64,000 nucleotides of DNA. Source: Syncephalastrum monosporum B8922. Its lineage: Eukaryota; Mucoromycota; Mucoromycetes; Mucorales; Syncephalastraceae. Below, piece by piece: positions 19,829 to 31,457 of this stretch. Position 1 is the first letter of the stretch, and the number at the start of each line of letters is the position of its first letter. The translations under genes and the position numbers were made by a program. The stretch is taken from positions 1 to 64,000 of the forward strand of contig JNEN01000818.1 of assembly GCA_000697355.1 (NCBI GenBank), written 5' to 3'. The notes beneath the pieces were generated by a model, which saw only the letters and a list, made by a program, of their open reading frames with translations, had not been told where the DNA came from and ran no database searches.

Positions 19829-21212
19829 TTAATCTTTAGTATGCGGCACGTCATGGACGAGATGCGGCGAGTAGTAGGCTTCATTACTGTAAGGGGCTTG
19901 TGGGTAGTATTCGACTTGGTTTGGCACATGGCGAGCAGGCCCGCCATAAGAAGCGGTTCGATACAGATCCGCTTGTTGTGCTTGTTGTTGTTGCTGCTGC
20001 TGCTGAGGCGCGTAATAGGCATTCGGATCGGGGTATCCATTGCCGTAGGCCGCAGCAGCAGCAGCGGCTGGGTCGTATTGGGTGTCGTGGTACGCCTGCT
20101 GGCCGTCCGCATAGGATTGTTGCGGATGATAATAGGTCTGGTCTTGTTGGTGGTAGGGGTATGTAGAGTTGTTGTAGTAATCTGTTTGGCCGGGTATGGT
20201 GGCCGTCGCCATCGAGGGCGACGTGTTGCTGGGCATCGCTGTAGCACCTTGTGCAGTCGTCGCATGGGCCATAGCAGGCGACGTTGAGTTTGTGGTTGTA
20301 GTGCCATCTTCGGTATACATGGGCGCTACGAGCTGCCGCGGCATAGCGCTCGTCTGGTTGTTCTGGGCTTGCTGGTGTAGTGGGCTGCTTGAGGCCGGCG
20401 GCGTCTTGTAGAACATGAGCTCGTCCTTGTCACCGTCAATGAAGCTGTTGCGCTGCTGTGACTTGCGCTGCTTCCGCCGTCGCAGGAAGCAAAAGGCTAC
20501 CATACCGATAATTCCAGTAAGCGCGACCACACCCACAATGACACCCACAGTGGCGCCTCCACCGCCTCCACCACTTTTCTCTGTCAGACCCGTGGCGCTG
20601 GCAGAGCTGGGAAGAGCCGTGTAGCTGTGGACGGCGCCGTCGGCCGAGGTGGTGACGCCAATTTCGGGCGTGTCAGTCGTGCTGTCTGACGTACTAGCAG
20701 GCGTGCTGCTGCTGCTGCTGTTACTTGAGTGTTTATTCCCTTTGGCGTGATTCGCCTTGTCATGATTATCCGTTGTGTTGTTGCTAGTCGAATCGCTCGA
20801 GGAAGCAGACGGTTGTGGTGTCGGTTGATTTTGGGACGAAGACTATGAATGTGGCAACCTTGAGGTTAGCTGACTATCATCGAAACACGCTTGCTTATTA
20901 GATGTAGACACATACATTATTATTATTTGAGCCTGAGTGTTGCTGGGACGAAGAGGAAGACTCTTGCGAATGACCACTGGGCGTCGAAGGCTGGCTAGCC
21001 CCTGATGGTTTTGGCTGCGATGCGCTGCTAGGACTATTATGATCCGGTTGCGGTTGCTGCTGTGGTTGGGACGGCGTGGCAGGTGCAGACGAGGACGACT
21101 CTCCTCTGTTAGGCGCTGATGGTAGCGACGGCGGCGACGGCGGACCACTCTCCTGCTGGCTGTTGCCACCTGTGCTGATAATGGGATCAAGTATACCTCG
21201 AAGCATCAGCAT
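19829..21212 (-). CDS. Mid2/Wsc-like Ser/Thr-rich single-pass membrane protein
   Basis: Two exons, 20916-21212 and 19829-20842 (donor GTATGT), give 436 residues. The N-terminal 230 residues are Ser/Pro/Gln/Thr-rich and look heavily O-glycosylated. A Gly run then leads into one transmembrane helix (TVGVIVGVVALTGIIGMVAF), immediately followed by the basic stop-transfer RRRKQRKSQQR. The cytoplasmic tail is rich in Tyr, Gln and Ala (AAAAAAAY, a Gln run, several NPYY/AYY-like patches). The order matches fungal cell-wall stress sensors such as Mid2 or Axl2-like proteins. No cleavable signal peptide is visible at the modelled start MLMLRGILDP, so either an upstream exon is missed or the TM acts as a signal anchor. 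It is convergent with the proline-rich gene, with 41 bases between stops. Confidence 0.65.
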
Positions 21213-22639
21213 GGATGAAAATGGGCTCGACAGAAGAGAGAATAAAAAGAGAGGAAGAAAAAAAAATGTTAAGAACGAGACTCACAGTGTGGAAGACCCC
21301 TTTCGAAAAAAAAAAAAAGAACCCCTCTTTCATTCACTCTTCTCTGTAGAGTGCTCTGGCCATTCTGCTGCGACCTATAATTACCCTTGATAGAAAGCAC
21401 ATGGGCGCATATTTTAAAAACTTACATGTTTGTATGTAGGAGCCAAAAGAGCGGTGCCAAAAAAAAAATTGATAGAGATGATCGGCCTCCAGTGGCATTC
21501 TTGGGCAAGTCAGCTCAAGCAAAAAGGATGTCAATGTCTCCTGAATTACGTAGCTGTCATTACACCTTTTTTCGCTATAAATTTGTGTATATGTATTCAT
21601 TTTCTACCATGGTATTTCACACGCATAACATTATTCGGATATGACTATAACGAAACAGACGTCTAAGTGAACAAGAACGTGAGAAACGAATAGCAGTACA
21701 GACTAGGAAAAAATATGAGGTTGATCTTTTTCTTCCTTTTTCACGTCTTTGGGTTCTCCTCATACTGAACGCGATGCTCCTTATTTCCTTTTTTTATACT
21801 TTATTTTATTTTTTGACCTGCAACGGTCGTCCTTTCCCATGCCCCAGGGTTTCTTATGTACTCACTTTCTTTGTTTCTTCATTTTTGCTTGATGCAGGCA
21901 GAGCATGTTGCGCGGTCGAGAGATGAATTGCATACGTATATAATAGAAATAGGATTCATTTGCGCGTATCAGCCCCGTACGTACGCCAGCTGGATGCATT
22001 CGGACTACTCGAGACGTTGATTATACTTTCTTTTCTATTTTCTTTCTGGCGTGGCTCTGTGTGCGCGTGTACATAAGGAAGGGGGGTTGGAACCTGGACC
22101 AAAAAGCAAAAATAAAACAAGCTGGGTTGGCACGCCTGACTGTACTGCGCGAAGTAAAGCCTAAATAACGTCCCCGAGGAAGTTAACAAGGCAGAAAGAT
22201 GTCATTTCTTATGGCATCATAATGTCCATAGAAATAATGTCATTTCCTTGAGCGGGCTTAGTCTGTCCTTTTTTTTTTTCATTTATTTCTTTATTTTTAA
22301 GCTTGTACCTGAATATGATACATGCAAAACATAGGAAACCTTATTTCCCATCACATGAACCCATTGCCAATCTTATGATGATCCACAAAAAATTAGATAA
22401 AATAAGTACGTCCTCTTTTTGCTCTTGTTTCCTTTTTCCCGCATAAAGGTATGTCCCAGGCTACTGTTATGAAAAGAAAGAAGGAAAAAAAAGAAAAGAA
22501 ATAGGAGGAAAAAACGGGAAGAAGACAGAAAAGAATGACAATGAGACCCCAAGGACAAGGCAAAAAGAAGAACTGCGGCATATCGTAGCATACACATACA
22601 CACCTGTGCAAAATGTGCCTACTCAATGTTATGAGTGGT
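21213..22639. other. Intergenic
   Basis: About 1.4 kb, AT-rich with many A and T homopolymers. A likely 5' UTR intron of the Mid2-like gene may lie at 21222-21284 (minus). No gene is supported. Confidence 0.5.
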
Positions 22640-23884
22640 TTATTCCTCCGCATTTTTAGAAATATCTCCGGCCACGGTCGCATCGCTTGGCTGCTTCTCA
22701 ACCTGATCATCGGATTTTTTAGGTTCGGGCTTTTTCACATCGGATCTGGGAACGCCAGCATCGTTGGTACCGAGGATGCTCTCGATGTTGTATTTCTTGA
22801 ATCGGTTCCAGTCGGGTACGACAGACATCATGCACACGTTCTGATATTGATAAGCGTGAGACAAAAAATAGACTCAATTCCTTCATTTACCTCGCATATC
22901 TCGACAATGATCGTATAGTCCGGATCTTCGAGGTCGACTCGATGTCGCTCAGCGACTAAGGGTGTTATGCAATCGATGATAGCCTTGCGGTCTAACCCAC
23001 TGAACCGGCGGACGCGCGGCATCACTGCGTACTATATCAAACAAAAAAAAACTTTAGTTCCAAGAATTTCAAGGAGAGGTGGGATCTTACCGTTCGGCTT
23101 GGAAGCGAGCCATCGTCGGCAGGCGCATCCATGACAGGAACGAGTAAACGCGATGCGAGGTTCTGCATCTTTTCTGTGTCGGCGAGGCACGTCTTTTGAA
23201 CAGGCAAAAGTCGCGAGGTGTAGCGTGTCCGAGATTTCTGATCCCGTTCCAGATCGCTAAGGATGCGATGGACCAGATCGACGGGCTGGATGGGGTGTTT
23301 GGTCTTGATAAATGTCACTATCAGTAGACAATACATGTGTCAAGGTGTGATGCATGTTCTGTGTGATATGTGTGCGTATGTGATACGTACGGCATTCGAC
23401 GTCGGTGTGGATACTCGACACGCGTTTCGTCTTTTGAGGTGCCTTCAGTTCGTTGAGTTCCTTGGCAATGGAAGCCTCAAAATCTTCGTCGTCTTCGCTG
23501 CTGTTCTCATTGGTGTCGTTGTCGTTGTCTTGTGCGGGATACATCTCGTCCGCATACTAAAAAGAGCGACGGAAATAGGGAGAGTTCGTGGGTAAGGGGG
23601 GCAGGACCAAAAAGAGCGGTAGCTTACCTGGGTAAATAAATCAACGAGTTCTTTGGCAGCTTTCCGTTCGCACCCGCGGCGGCAAGCAACGAGGACGCCC
23701 GAAGCGTCGAGTGGAACCTTAAAGTATCCTTTACTGGCAGTGCGATCCTAATGTTGCCATTCGTCAGCAAGGGCTATTCTTTTATTCATAGCGTTGAAGA
23801 ACTGACCTTTGCACAGTAAAAGTCCTTTGCTTTCTTGCGCTTTACAATCGATTTGGGTTCGGATCGCTTTCGTTTATCCGCCAT
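22640..23884 (-). CDS. TAN1: tRNA acetyltransferase adaptor Tan1 (THUMP domain)
   Basis: Six exons (23807-23884, 23628-23747, 23391-23556, 23091-23317, 22891-23031, 22640-22840) join to 310 residues. The N-terminus is basic (MADKRKRSEPKSIVKRKKAK), followed by GVLVACRRGCERKAAKELVD, an acidic insert, and a THUMP domain at about 130-250 (RTRYTSRLLPVQKTCLADTE, RHRVDLEDPDYTIIVEICEN, CMMSVVPDW...KYNIESI). This is the Tan1/THUMPD1 pattern. Tan1 presents tRNA-Leu and tRNA-Ser to the acetyltransferase Kre33/NAT10 for N4-acetylation of cytidine 12. The tail is charged and low complexity. All six junctions keep frame with canonical GT-AG ends. Confidence 0.92.
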
Positions 23885-24286
23885 GGGGGTGATTAGGTTT
23901 AATATTTTTAAAGCAAGAGCGCGAGCGAGTACCTTTGGGGCGGCATTATTGTTGCAAGCCACGAAATGGGGGAAACTTTGGCAGCCCGCGAATTCGAGAA
24001 GAATTTCCGGTTGATTTCGGATCCTCCAATGGAATACCGATTACTCAATAGTAAATCATCTGAAAGGAATAAGCTCCAAGTATCTATCTATGTATGTGCA
24101 TATACATTATAGACGCGTATGTGTGCGTGGCAAATTCTATTGTATTGACATTGTTTTGCATAGAAGAACAAAAAAAAAGTAACAGGGATAATAAAAACGA
24201 AAAGGACTGATGATATGTTGAGATGGCATGGCGGGTGAAAGTAGTGTGGTGGGTGGGTTGGTATAGTGACATACTACATGGTTTGC
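23885..24286. other. Intergenic, TAN1 upstream flank
   Basis: About 400 bases between two same-strand genes. It carries the TAN1 promoter and the 3' end of the carrier gene. No separate feature is seen. Confidence 0.6.
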
Positions 24287-25536
24287 TTATTTTGAGGGGA
24301 TAACGCTCTTGACACCGTCCGTGATCGAGCCCTCCTCCTGGACCTTGTCCTTGAACATGTCCAGCCATGACTTGACCTTCTCATACACAACAAAGGTGAC
24401 GGCCTGACCGGGAGCGACACGCAGAACACGTGGGGTAAGACCCTTATAGAATGCGCGGAAGCCCTCCTTTTTGTAGATTTCGGTGGTGACAATCGTGAAG
24501 CGGGACCAAGCAGAGCCCGTCGAGACGTTGGATTTCTGGATACGCGTCTTGATCGTATCAATCGGGGCATTCGACAGAGGGCCCATAGCACCCGAGATAC
24601 CACCGATCACGAGGGTCTGGTACGAGGGCAGCTCGTCGAGCTCCTGCACCTTGCGACCAATGCGCTTCAGCTCCTGGTAGGCAGTGAAGTTGGCAGCCTG
24701 GTTGGTGGCTAAAAGAGAATAATGCATAAGAGTGTGAGAAAGAATGACATAACCTAACCTTCACATTCACACGTGCTTCTTACCTTGTCTGAGGGCCGTC
24801 AGAGCCACACCCTTGTACAGGGCACGAACACCTTCCTCCTTGATAATCGTGTAGGCGGCGTGCGGCGCGTTACGGTACTTGGGGATGTCCATAGGGTCGG
24901 CCATCGAGTTGCGCTGAGCCTGTGTTTATCATATACCATATATTAAGTGACTCATTGTATCACTCATCGTCCTCGCACATTGATCAGGACGGTTTCCTTA
25001 CCTGAAGTCTGATCTTAATCAGGTCCATGGGCGATACAACCAGAACAGCTTCTGTGGTACCAGCAGCAAGACCGGCTAGAGTCGGAAGGCGGTCAGTACA
25101 CACGCACATAGTATGTGTTCTATGTCAAGGCTTACCAAAGAAGACACCCGTTCGGCTCACATGGCCATTCTCATCGGCCAAGGCACCCTTGTAGGCCTCA
25201 AACGAGCTGAAGCGGATAGCCATCTTGGGAACGATACCAGCAATGACGGCACCAAGACCCTTATACAAGGCCCAGAAGGACTCGTTCTTGACGATGCGGA
25301 CACCGACGCCAAAGAAGCCGAGACGTTTACCCTTGAATCATGGTCAGTTTCTCGCCACTTTCGATGTCTCTTCAAAGACTTACCGAAGCAGAACGGTGCG
25401 CGTTCTTGGCGAGCTGCATTCTGACCTTGATGGTATCAAGGGGATGGCAGGTGCAGGCCTCCATAAAACCGGCCGCACCACCCGCGACAAGATGGGTCAC
25501 CAAAGGGGTCTTTTTTTGCTGTTCGTTTTTGCTCAT
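24287..25536 (-). CDS. SFC1: Mitochondrial succinate/fumarate carrier
   Basis: Five exons (25384-25536, 25136-25331, 25002-25075, 24784-24919, 24287-24708) join to 326 residues, the usual mitochondrial carrier length. Three tandem repeats carry the signature motifs HPLDTIKVR, SPMDLIKIR and APIDTIKTR. Stretches such as FWALYKGLGAVIAGIVPKMA, RFSSFEAY, TTEAVLVVSPMDLIKIRLQA, RQATNQAANFTAYQELK and LRVAPGQAVTFVVYEKVK closely follow yeast Sfc1/Acr1. That protein exchanges cytosolic succinate for mitochondrial fumarate and is required for growth on two-carbon sources through the glyoxylate cycle. The alternative, the close citrate or oxaloacetate carriers, fits less well. Confidence 0.9.
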
Positions 25537-27304
25537 GATGATCGATCCGTGCGGTCCGTTTTGAATAGAGAAAGAGGAGAGAAGAGAGAAATGTAAAAAG
25601 AGGGCATCTGAAACGGGCAGACCTTGCTTTATAAGAGTTGTCCGAGATTTCCTAATTTTCATGTGTTCCATAAGATCAAAAAAGCGAGCGTCAGCAACAA
25701 CATGAGAAGCCCCAACTCCGCCCGAGCTCGCCAGCCAGAATGGAACCGACTTCCGGCCAATCAGGGACCCCACTCCACTGGGTGGATGCCGCAATGCGGG
25801 GTATGCCGGGCTCCTTCACATGCCCGTGAGCATCTTGGTGTCACTGGGCCATGACGTTTTTTGAAGGGCCGCTAAGACGTGCACGCCTCTACCATTTTCC
25901 GAGTCATCCACCTTTGTTCCGATAAGGACGGTTTGTGTATTCTAAGCACATATCTCACAACCTTATGATGACATACCTCACCCGTGAACAGTCTTCTTTT
26001 CTTTTCTTCTTTTGCTGCTGTCAATTCCTTCTCTGCTGAGTGTTTATGCAAGCATATCATATCGCCTAAAAGAGGTAATCGATTGCTTGTTTATAGTAAT
26101 CCCTCGATTTTTTGCTTCAGAGAAACCCCCTTTTTCAGGCAGGTTAAATGATAAAGCTCCAGGGTGCACAAAAAGCCGAAGGTAGATTGATCATCACAAA
26201 AAAATCAGGAAATTTGACCATCTATTTCGCACCCGCTAATTGGTTCCGCACCGTTCTTTCCGAGGATGACAAGGGTAGCGCATAAACTATTATTCTACTA
26301 CTTCTTTCCAATTTTAAGGTTCTACGAACACAAATGCTGAATAATAGATAATAGATAACTCTTTGTCACGCCGATGAAATCCGAAAACAAAAAAGGGTCA
26401 CGCAACCTCACTGACGTAGTGTGTATATATACAACTGCTTCACAATAATCATCGCTTGTTGATATGAAAATGAAACCTTCTTTTTGTGTGCCAAACGCGA
26501 CACACTGATTTCTCTCTACATGAAGACTCCCATCTCAAATTATGGGCCTTTGCTCTGTTTGATGCCAATTTGGTTTCGAGTCTCAGTATGAGTTTCAGCT
26601 TAGCTTATAAGGCTCTGACTCTTATCTTTCTCCTTACAAATACAAATTGAGGAGCTAAGCATGAGGTTGCATAAAGGTGTAAAATTTTTAAAATGTTGTA
26701 GAGACGCGCTTTAATGCATACCATGAATTGCGTCCAAGGGCTTTGTGTCAATGTGCTGTGTCTGGCCAGTTCCTATGGGCGTGGTGCACCATCACTTGAC
26801 TGACGCAGCGAGTCGTCTTTTACATGGTGACACTCTTTTTCCCACGCTTGCATTGAAGAGAACACGTCATTCCCAAAAGCTTCAGCACGACTAATCAGAC
26901 ATGAACTCGCTTTCCCCTCGTGTACGACTCGCTGTGTATCTACATACATCGATTTATCGGTGCGAAGTAAAAAAAAAAGAAAGGCCCCTCTCAAGTGACA
27001 GACAGAGCCAAGGAAGGGCATGCAGACACCTTCTTGCCAAGCAGAGTTAATACAGAAAGAGCTGCTGGGATGCTCAAAATCAAGAAAACAAAAACAAGTC
27101 ATGCTTTTCAGTTCATCATCTGGGGACCTGAATTTGCATGAACACTGTAGTGAACAATAGGCACGCGATTCCAAAACTTTGACCAAAAAACAACGAAATA
27201 AATTTCAACCCGCGATTCACATTTTTTACGCGCACGGGACGCAGACATCCTCAGCAGGGCGCGCGCGCGTGTGTGTGTCGCACAGCTTTCTTCTCTGATT
27301 CCTC
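25537..27304. other. Intergenic, divergent promoters
   Basis: About 1.8 kb between the carrier (-) and the BTB gene (+). It is AT-rich, with no ORF of recognisable family. The 200 bases before 27305 turn GC-rich (a GCGCGCGCG stretch near 27260). Confidence 0.5.
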
Positions 27305-29344
27305 ATGACAAGCACAAAAGGACCATGCCTCGAACAGCATCTGCTGGGGGCCATGTTCGAGCAGGGCCTGTTCTCGGACCTGATCCTCGCCTTTGAACAT
27401 CCCACGTTCCCCATCACCTTTCGATTCGACGTGCACAAGGCCATCGTAAGCCAGTCACCCTTCTTCACACGCCTACTCTCCAAGCACGATCCCAGCGACG
27501 AACCCAATCCATCTCGCCGCGTCTCTGCCGACGGCCGCACCATCCTCACCATCAATCTCTTGACCGAGCTCACGCAGAATGGGTTCGTCCTGACCCCCTT
27601 TCAGCACATCATACGACGCAAATGGCAAAAGAGCACCAAAGCAGGTCTGAATCCGCGTGCGTTGTTCAGCCACTTGTTCGCTCGCCACCTGCGGTGTGCG
27701 CTGCGCTGGATGTATGCGATCGACAAGGCGGATATCGTCCGTGGCGAACTCGAGGAGCAGGATGATATGCGCCTCTTGGTCATTGCTGTCCTGTTTGGCT
27801 TGGACGACCTGGCCCAGATATGCGTCAACCGGTATATTCGCGAAAAGTTGTCCCTTGAAACGATCCAGCGCGATTTGGAACATATTTGCCAGCTACCGCA
27901 CAAGAACAAGGCGTACCTGACGCTGCATGACGCGGCTCTGCTCCTGCTGCTCCGCCACGGTCCGGCTGCACCCCAGTGTATCGCTGACCTGCCGGTGGAC
28001 TACATGGCGGACGTCCTTAGCGCGGACATGCTCTGGGTCGAAAACGAATTCGAAAGATACTCGCTCCTGCGCCGCGTCCTCACCTTGTTCATGCACTCGC
28101 TCGGCACCATCACCTGGACACGCGATGGCCCGCGCGATCAGGACGAGAAGCGACTCTCTGGCTTTGTGAAGCAGCCCGTCATCAAAAAGAGCATGGAGCT
28201 GATGGATCCAGAGACCGTGCGTCTCGGCAAACGCAAGCGGATCTCGTCCGAAGAGCTCGAGACCGCCAGTGGTCCTCTCACACGCCTCAGCTTCTCCGCG
28301 ACCGTGCCTTTCACAACCTTACAGGCCGACGCTGGCTCGGGCGGCGTGATTGACAAGGCCACCATCCTGTCCTACCTGCTCAAGACAACCATTATTTACA
28401 GCAATATGACCTTTGATCAGCTCTCGCGTGTGCGCCACGATGGTATCGTCGATGAAACAGTCGTGTTCCGTGCATTGTGGCAACGTAAGGCCATTGAGCG
28501 GATCCTGTACCCCCAGAACACCTTCTTTGATAGCCAAAGTGATGCCCTCGACCACTACTTTGATGTCGACGCTTCCGAGAGCCAAGAGCGACGGCGTCAG
28601 CTGCTCCTGGGCATCCCGCGCTACCGATTCAGCACCTGCATCGAACTCCCTGTACCGCGTGTCGAGAATGGATGGACGTGCATCGAGACCAAGCAGGAAT
28701 CCGACGAGCATGAGACACAGGCACTCCAGGTCTCTGAACCCGAAACGCACGATGAGAATGTCAAGGAGTCGCACACGACCGATGTAGCGCAGGAGAGCCA
28801 CCCTGATTCTACTTCCTCACAAGAGCACTCGAAACATCATGTCTGGCGTACCGTGGTCTATTCCAGCCCAAAATCTATCCTGAACGTCAAGTACCGTGTG
28901 CGCGTGGATGCCGAGGTGGTGCCGGATAAACTCGTCAAGCTTGCCGACGAAGACGAGGACGACATGGAAAATACGGGCGATGCGCATGCGCTGCTGTGCA
29001 AATTCTATCTGGAGCATGTGCCAAGCGACAGCCCGGTGTCACCTCCAGCAGAACCCGTCGCCCCCGCCCCCGAGCCTCGCGCGCTGAATGAAGAAACCCT
29101 TCAGGAACCGATGCATGTCCAGTATACCCTGTACTGCCTCAGCCGACACGAGCCATTGATCAACGATATGGGCGTCGATCCCGAGGACCGTGCCATGGTG
29201 CCTGTGACCAAGGTGACGGGCGGCAAAGCCACCCAGGATTACGTGCGACAGGTCTATCTCGGCGACGTGGACCATTTCCTGAAAGCCATGCAAGTTGAAG
29301 TCGTCGTCGTCATGGAGGCCCAGAGCTTCCAGTTGCACGTCTAA
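27305..29344 (+). CDS. BTB/POZ-domain protein, GCL-like
   Basis: An intronless frame of 679 residues from the ATG at 27305, unusual beside its intron-rich neighbours. Residues about 20-175 form a BTB domain (GLFSDLILAFEHPTFP, VHKAIVSQSPFFTRLL, CALRWMYAIDKADIV), with an inserted loop after the first helix (SDEPNPSRRVSADGRT). A BACK-like helical region follows (LAQICVNRYIREKLSLETIQ, ADVLSADMLWVENEFERYSL). The remainder is fungal-specific, with a Glu/Asp/Ser-rich linker near 480-530 and a beta-rich end (YVRQVYLGDVDHFLKAMQVE). Such proteins often act as Cullin-3 substrate adaptors; that role is inferred from the BTB-BACK order only. Confidence 0.8.
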   Translation: MTSTKGPCLEQHLLGAMFEQGLFSDLILAFEHPTFPITFRFDVHKAIVSQSPFFTRLLSKHDPSDEPNPSRRVSADGRTILTINLLTELTQNGFVLTPFQHIIRRKWQKSTKAGLNPRALFSHLFARHLRCALRWMYAIDKADIVRGELEEQDDMRLLVIAVLFGLDDLAQICVNRYIREKLSLETIQRDLEHICQLPHKNKAYLTLHDAALLLLLRHGPAAPQCIADLPVDYMADVLSADMLWVENEFERYSLLRRVLTLFMHSLGTITWTRDGPRDQDEKRLSGFVKQPVIKKSMELMDPETVRLGKRKRISSEELETASGPLTRLSFSATVPFTTLQADAGSGGVIDKATILSYLLKTTIIYSNMTFDQLSRVRHDGIVDETVVFRALWQRKAIERILYPQNTFFDSQSDALDHYFDVDASESQERRRQLLLGIPRYRFSTCIELPVPRVENGWTCIETKQESDEHETQALQVSEPETHDENVKESHTTDVAQESHPDSTSSQEHSKHHVWRTVVYSSPKSILNVKYRVRVDAEVVPDKLVKLADEDEDDMENTGDAHALLCKFYLEHVPSDSPVSPPAEPVAPAPEPRALNEETLQEPMHVQYTLYCLSRHEPLINDMGVDPEDRAMVPVTKVTGGKATQDYVRQVYLGDVDHFLKAMQVEVVVVMEAQSFQLHV

Positions 29345-29962
29345 TGGTACTAAAAAGTAAAAAAGACACAGACCACCCTACATCACACATTCTTCATAGC
29401 TTTCTTGCGATACCCCAGCATTCTACCTTTTTTCTGTCCTCTTATGTCCCATTCCCTTCATACAACAATAATAAATGAAATGAAATATGCAACACAGGCA
29501 CGAGCACCTACCGTGGGCCAAACCATGACGTCGATCTTTTTTCTGATGGTTTCACAGAGGATCACCGCCACCTTTGTAACTCAGCAAGGGTTGATTGGGA
29601 TCGACAGTGGCCTCGTCAAAGAATATCAGCCTTGTTAGCAAGAGGAGCGTGCCTGCCATCATCTACAATGTATTCTTCTATGCAGGATACATTATATCCA
29701 CTGATGCATGGATCGCCGGCGTGCAGGGTGGGTAGAAAAAAAAAGGCAACAAATAAATAAAAGAAAAAGATCGACGACAACACCAGGCGGTGTCGGGATC
29801 ATAAAGTCGCACCATTTGCTGGACCTGCACCCCCCAGGTCAATAACGACATTTACATTTTTGACCTAGACTCTCAGTAGACTCCTGACACAGACTCTTGT
29901 CTTTTTGTTTTTAATTCTTCTTCTTTCAACACCATCCTTTTACTGCTTCCATATTCATAGCG
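29345..29962. other. Intergenic between BTB and PC-esterase genes
   Basis: About 620 bases. It holds a 36-codon ORF on the minus strand (29552-29662) with a hydrophobic start, noted separately, and a pyrimidine-rich tract just before the PC-esterase ATG. Confidence 0.5.
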
Positions 29963-31457
29963 ATGCCTGCACCGTTTGAGACGCCGCTGTCCCAACAGCT
30001 GTGGTCACGGATAGTTTATATCACTGCTATCGCGGCGTTCCTCCTGCTCTGGCTCTTTGCCTGGTCCTGGTCGGACGAGCCAATCTCCAACACCGATGAA
30101 CGCCATCTGGACAACCAAGATTGGACACCTTCCGTCACCTTCGACCCCATGGTCGAATTGCCTTCAAACGTCTCCGGCCTGTGCAACCCTGACACTTACA
30201 ACCAAGGCCAATGGACGCTCAAGCCGATCAAGGCCAAGGACGCTCATGCGATCGAGCAGGTTGCCAACTACCACTGCCCCAGCAACTTTCCTCATAAATG
30301 CTACCGTCGTTCAGACGAAGGAGGCGAGTTCGACCGTGCCAAACACATGTAAGACTGGAAAAAGCCAACCCAGGCACTTTTTATTTTTATTTTTGCAGTG
30401 TCCTTCTTTTTTGTACTCACCTAGAAAATTCGATGCTTCTATTGTCTAGTATGGATTATACCTGGGTGCCCAATGACTGCAGTCTAGTGCCATTTGATGC
30501 CGGTGTGTTTGCAAAGTACCTCGGAGACCATCCTCTGCTTTTTGTCGGCGACTCGATCAATCAGCTGGAATACGAAAGCTTGGCATGCTTGCTAGGCCAA
30601 CACATGCACAATCCCCCCTCCGACACCCACCTCTCCGGAGGCAATCCAAACATGTGGATCAGCCAGCTCGTCCACGAAGAAAAGATGCAGGTCGAAGGCG
30701 CCGTCAGCATGGCCTACCTTCGCTCGGATTACTTGGTCCGTCTCGACGATTTCAAGTTGCACGACCCCATGGACGAGGAAGGTTACTTGATCGGCAAGGG
30801 CAGCAACTTTCCGTGGAAGCACGCCCTCGACCGCTTTGACAACATTATCATCAACACCGGTCCGCACTGGCATCCTGACCTTCGATGGGGCCCCAACAAG
30901 TCTGAAAAGGAGCTCCTCGATGCTTTTAGCAAGGGCATGCGCGTCGTTTTTGACTATCTGAAAGAGCACGTCAAGCCGCGCCAGCGGGTGTTCATCCGTA
31001 GCACTCCGTACGGCCATGCCAAGTGCTCGCAGTACAAGCAGCCCGACGTCAAGACCCCGCACGCGCCCTCGGGCCAACCGGGCGAGTACGAGTGGCATAT
31101 GCATGAGCAATTCGATTCCATCTGGAAGGTAAGAGAAAGGCCAAGAAAGGGAGAGGGGGGGGAACAAAATAGACTAGGGAATGGCGCGCTAACCCGTGTC
31201 GGTCAGAACTGGATCGTACAAGAAAACGATATGCGCTTCCGGTTCTTCAACGTGTCAACCATGGCCAACCTGCGCGGTGATGCCCACTCACGGCCCGATT
31301 CAGACTGTCTTCACACCTGCTTACCAGGTAAAGAATTGGGATATTATTCATAGATATGTGCCAAGTAACACACAAAAAAAAAAACGTAGGACCGGTGGAT
31401 GACTGGAATCGCCTGCTTTACAACGAAATCGCCAAGGCATCGGCGGGATTACCCTAG
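29963..31457 (+). CDS. Type II membrane PC-esterase (TBL-like O-acetyltransferase family)
   Basis: Four exons (29963-30348, 30450-31128, 31207-31327, 31390-31457) join to 417 residues. A signal anchor (IVYITAIAAFLLLWLFAWSW, about 17-36) puts the rest in the lumen. The GDSL-like block is FVGDSINQLEYESLACLL, with the presumed catalytic Ser in GDS near residue 164. The C-terminal block DCLHTCLPGPVDDWN supplies the DxxH pair at about 388-391. These two blocks define the PC-esterase family that includes plant TBL polysaccharide O-acetyltransferases and animal NXPE/CASD1 relatives. A Golgi role in acetylating a wall or glycan polymer is inferred; the substrate is unknown. The stop codon directly abuts the stop of the opposite-strand GMF gene. 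Confidence 0.88.

Noticed and set aside
26773..27186. 137-codon minus-strand ORF upstream of the BTB gene
   Set aside because: Likely promoter region of the BTB gene; protein has no motif and biased Cys/Phe/Ser content.
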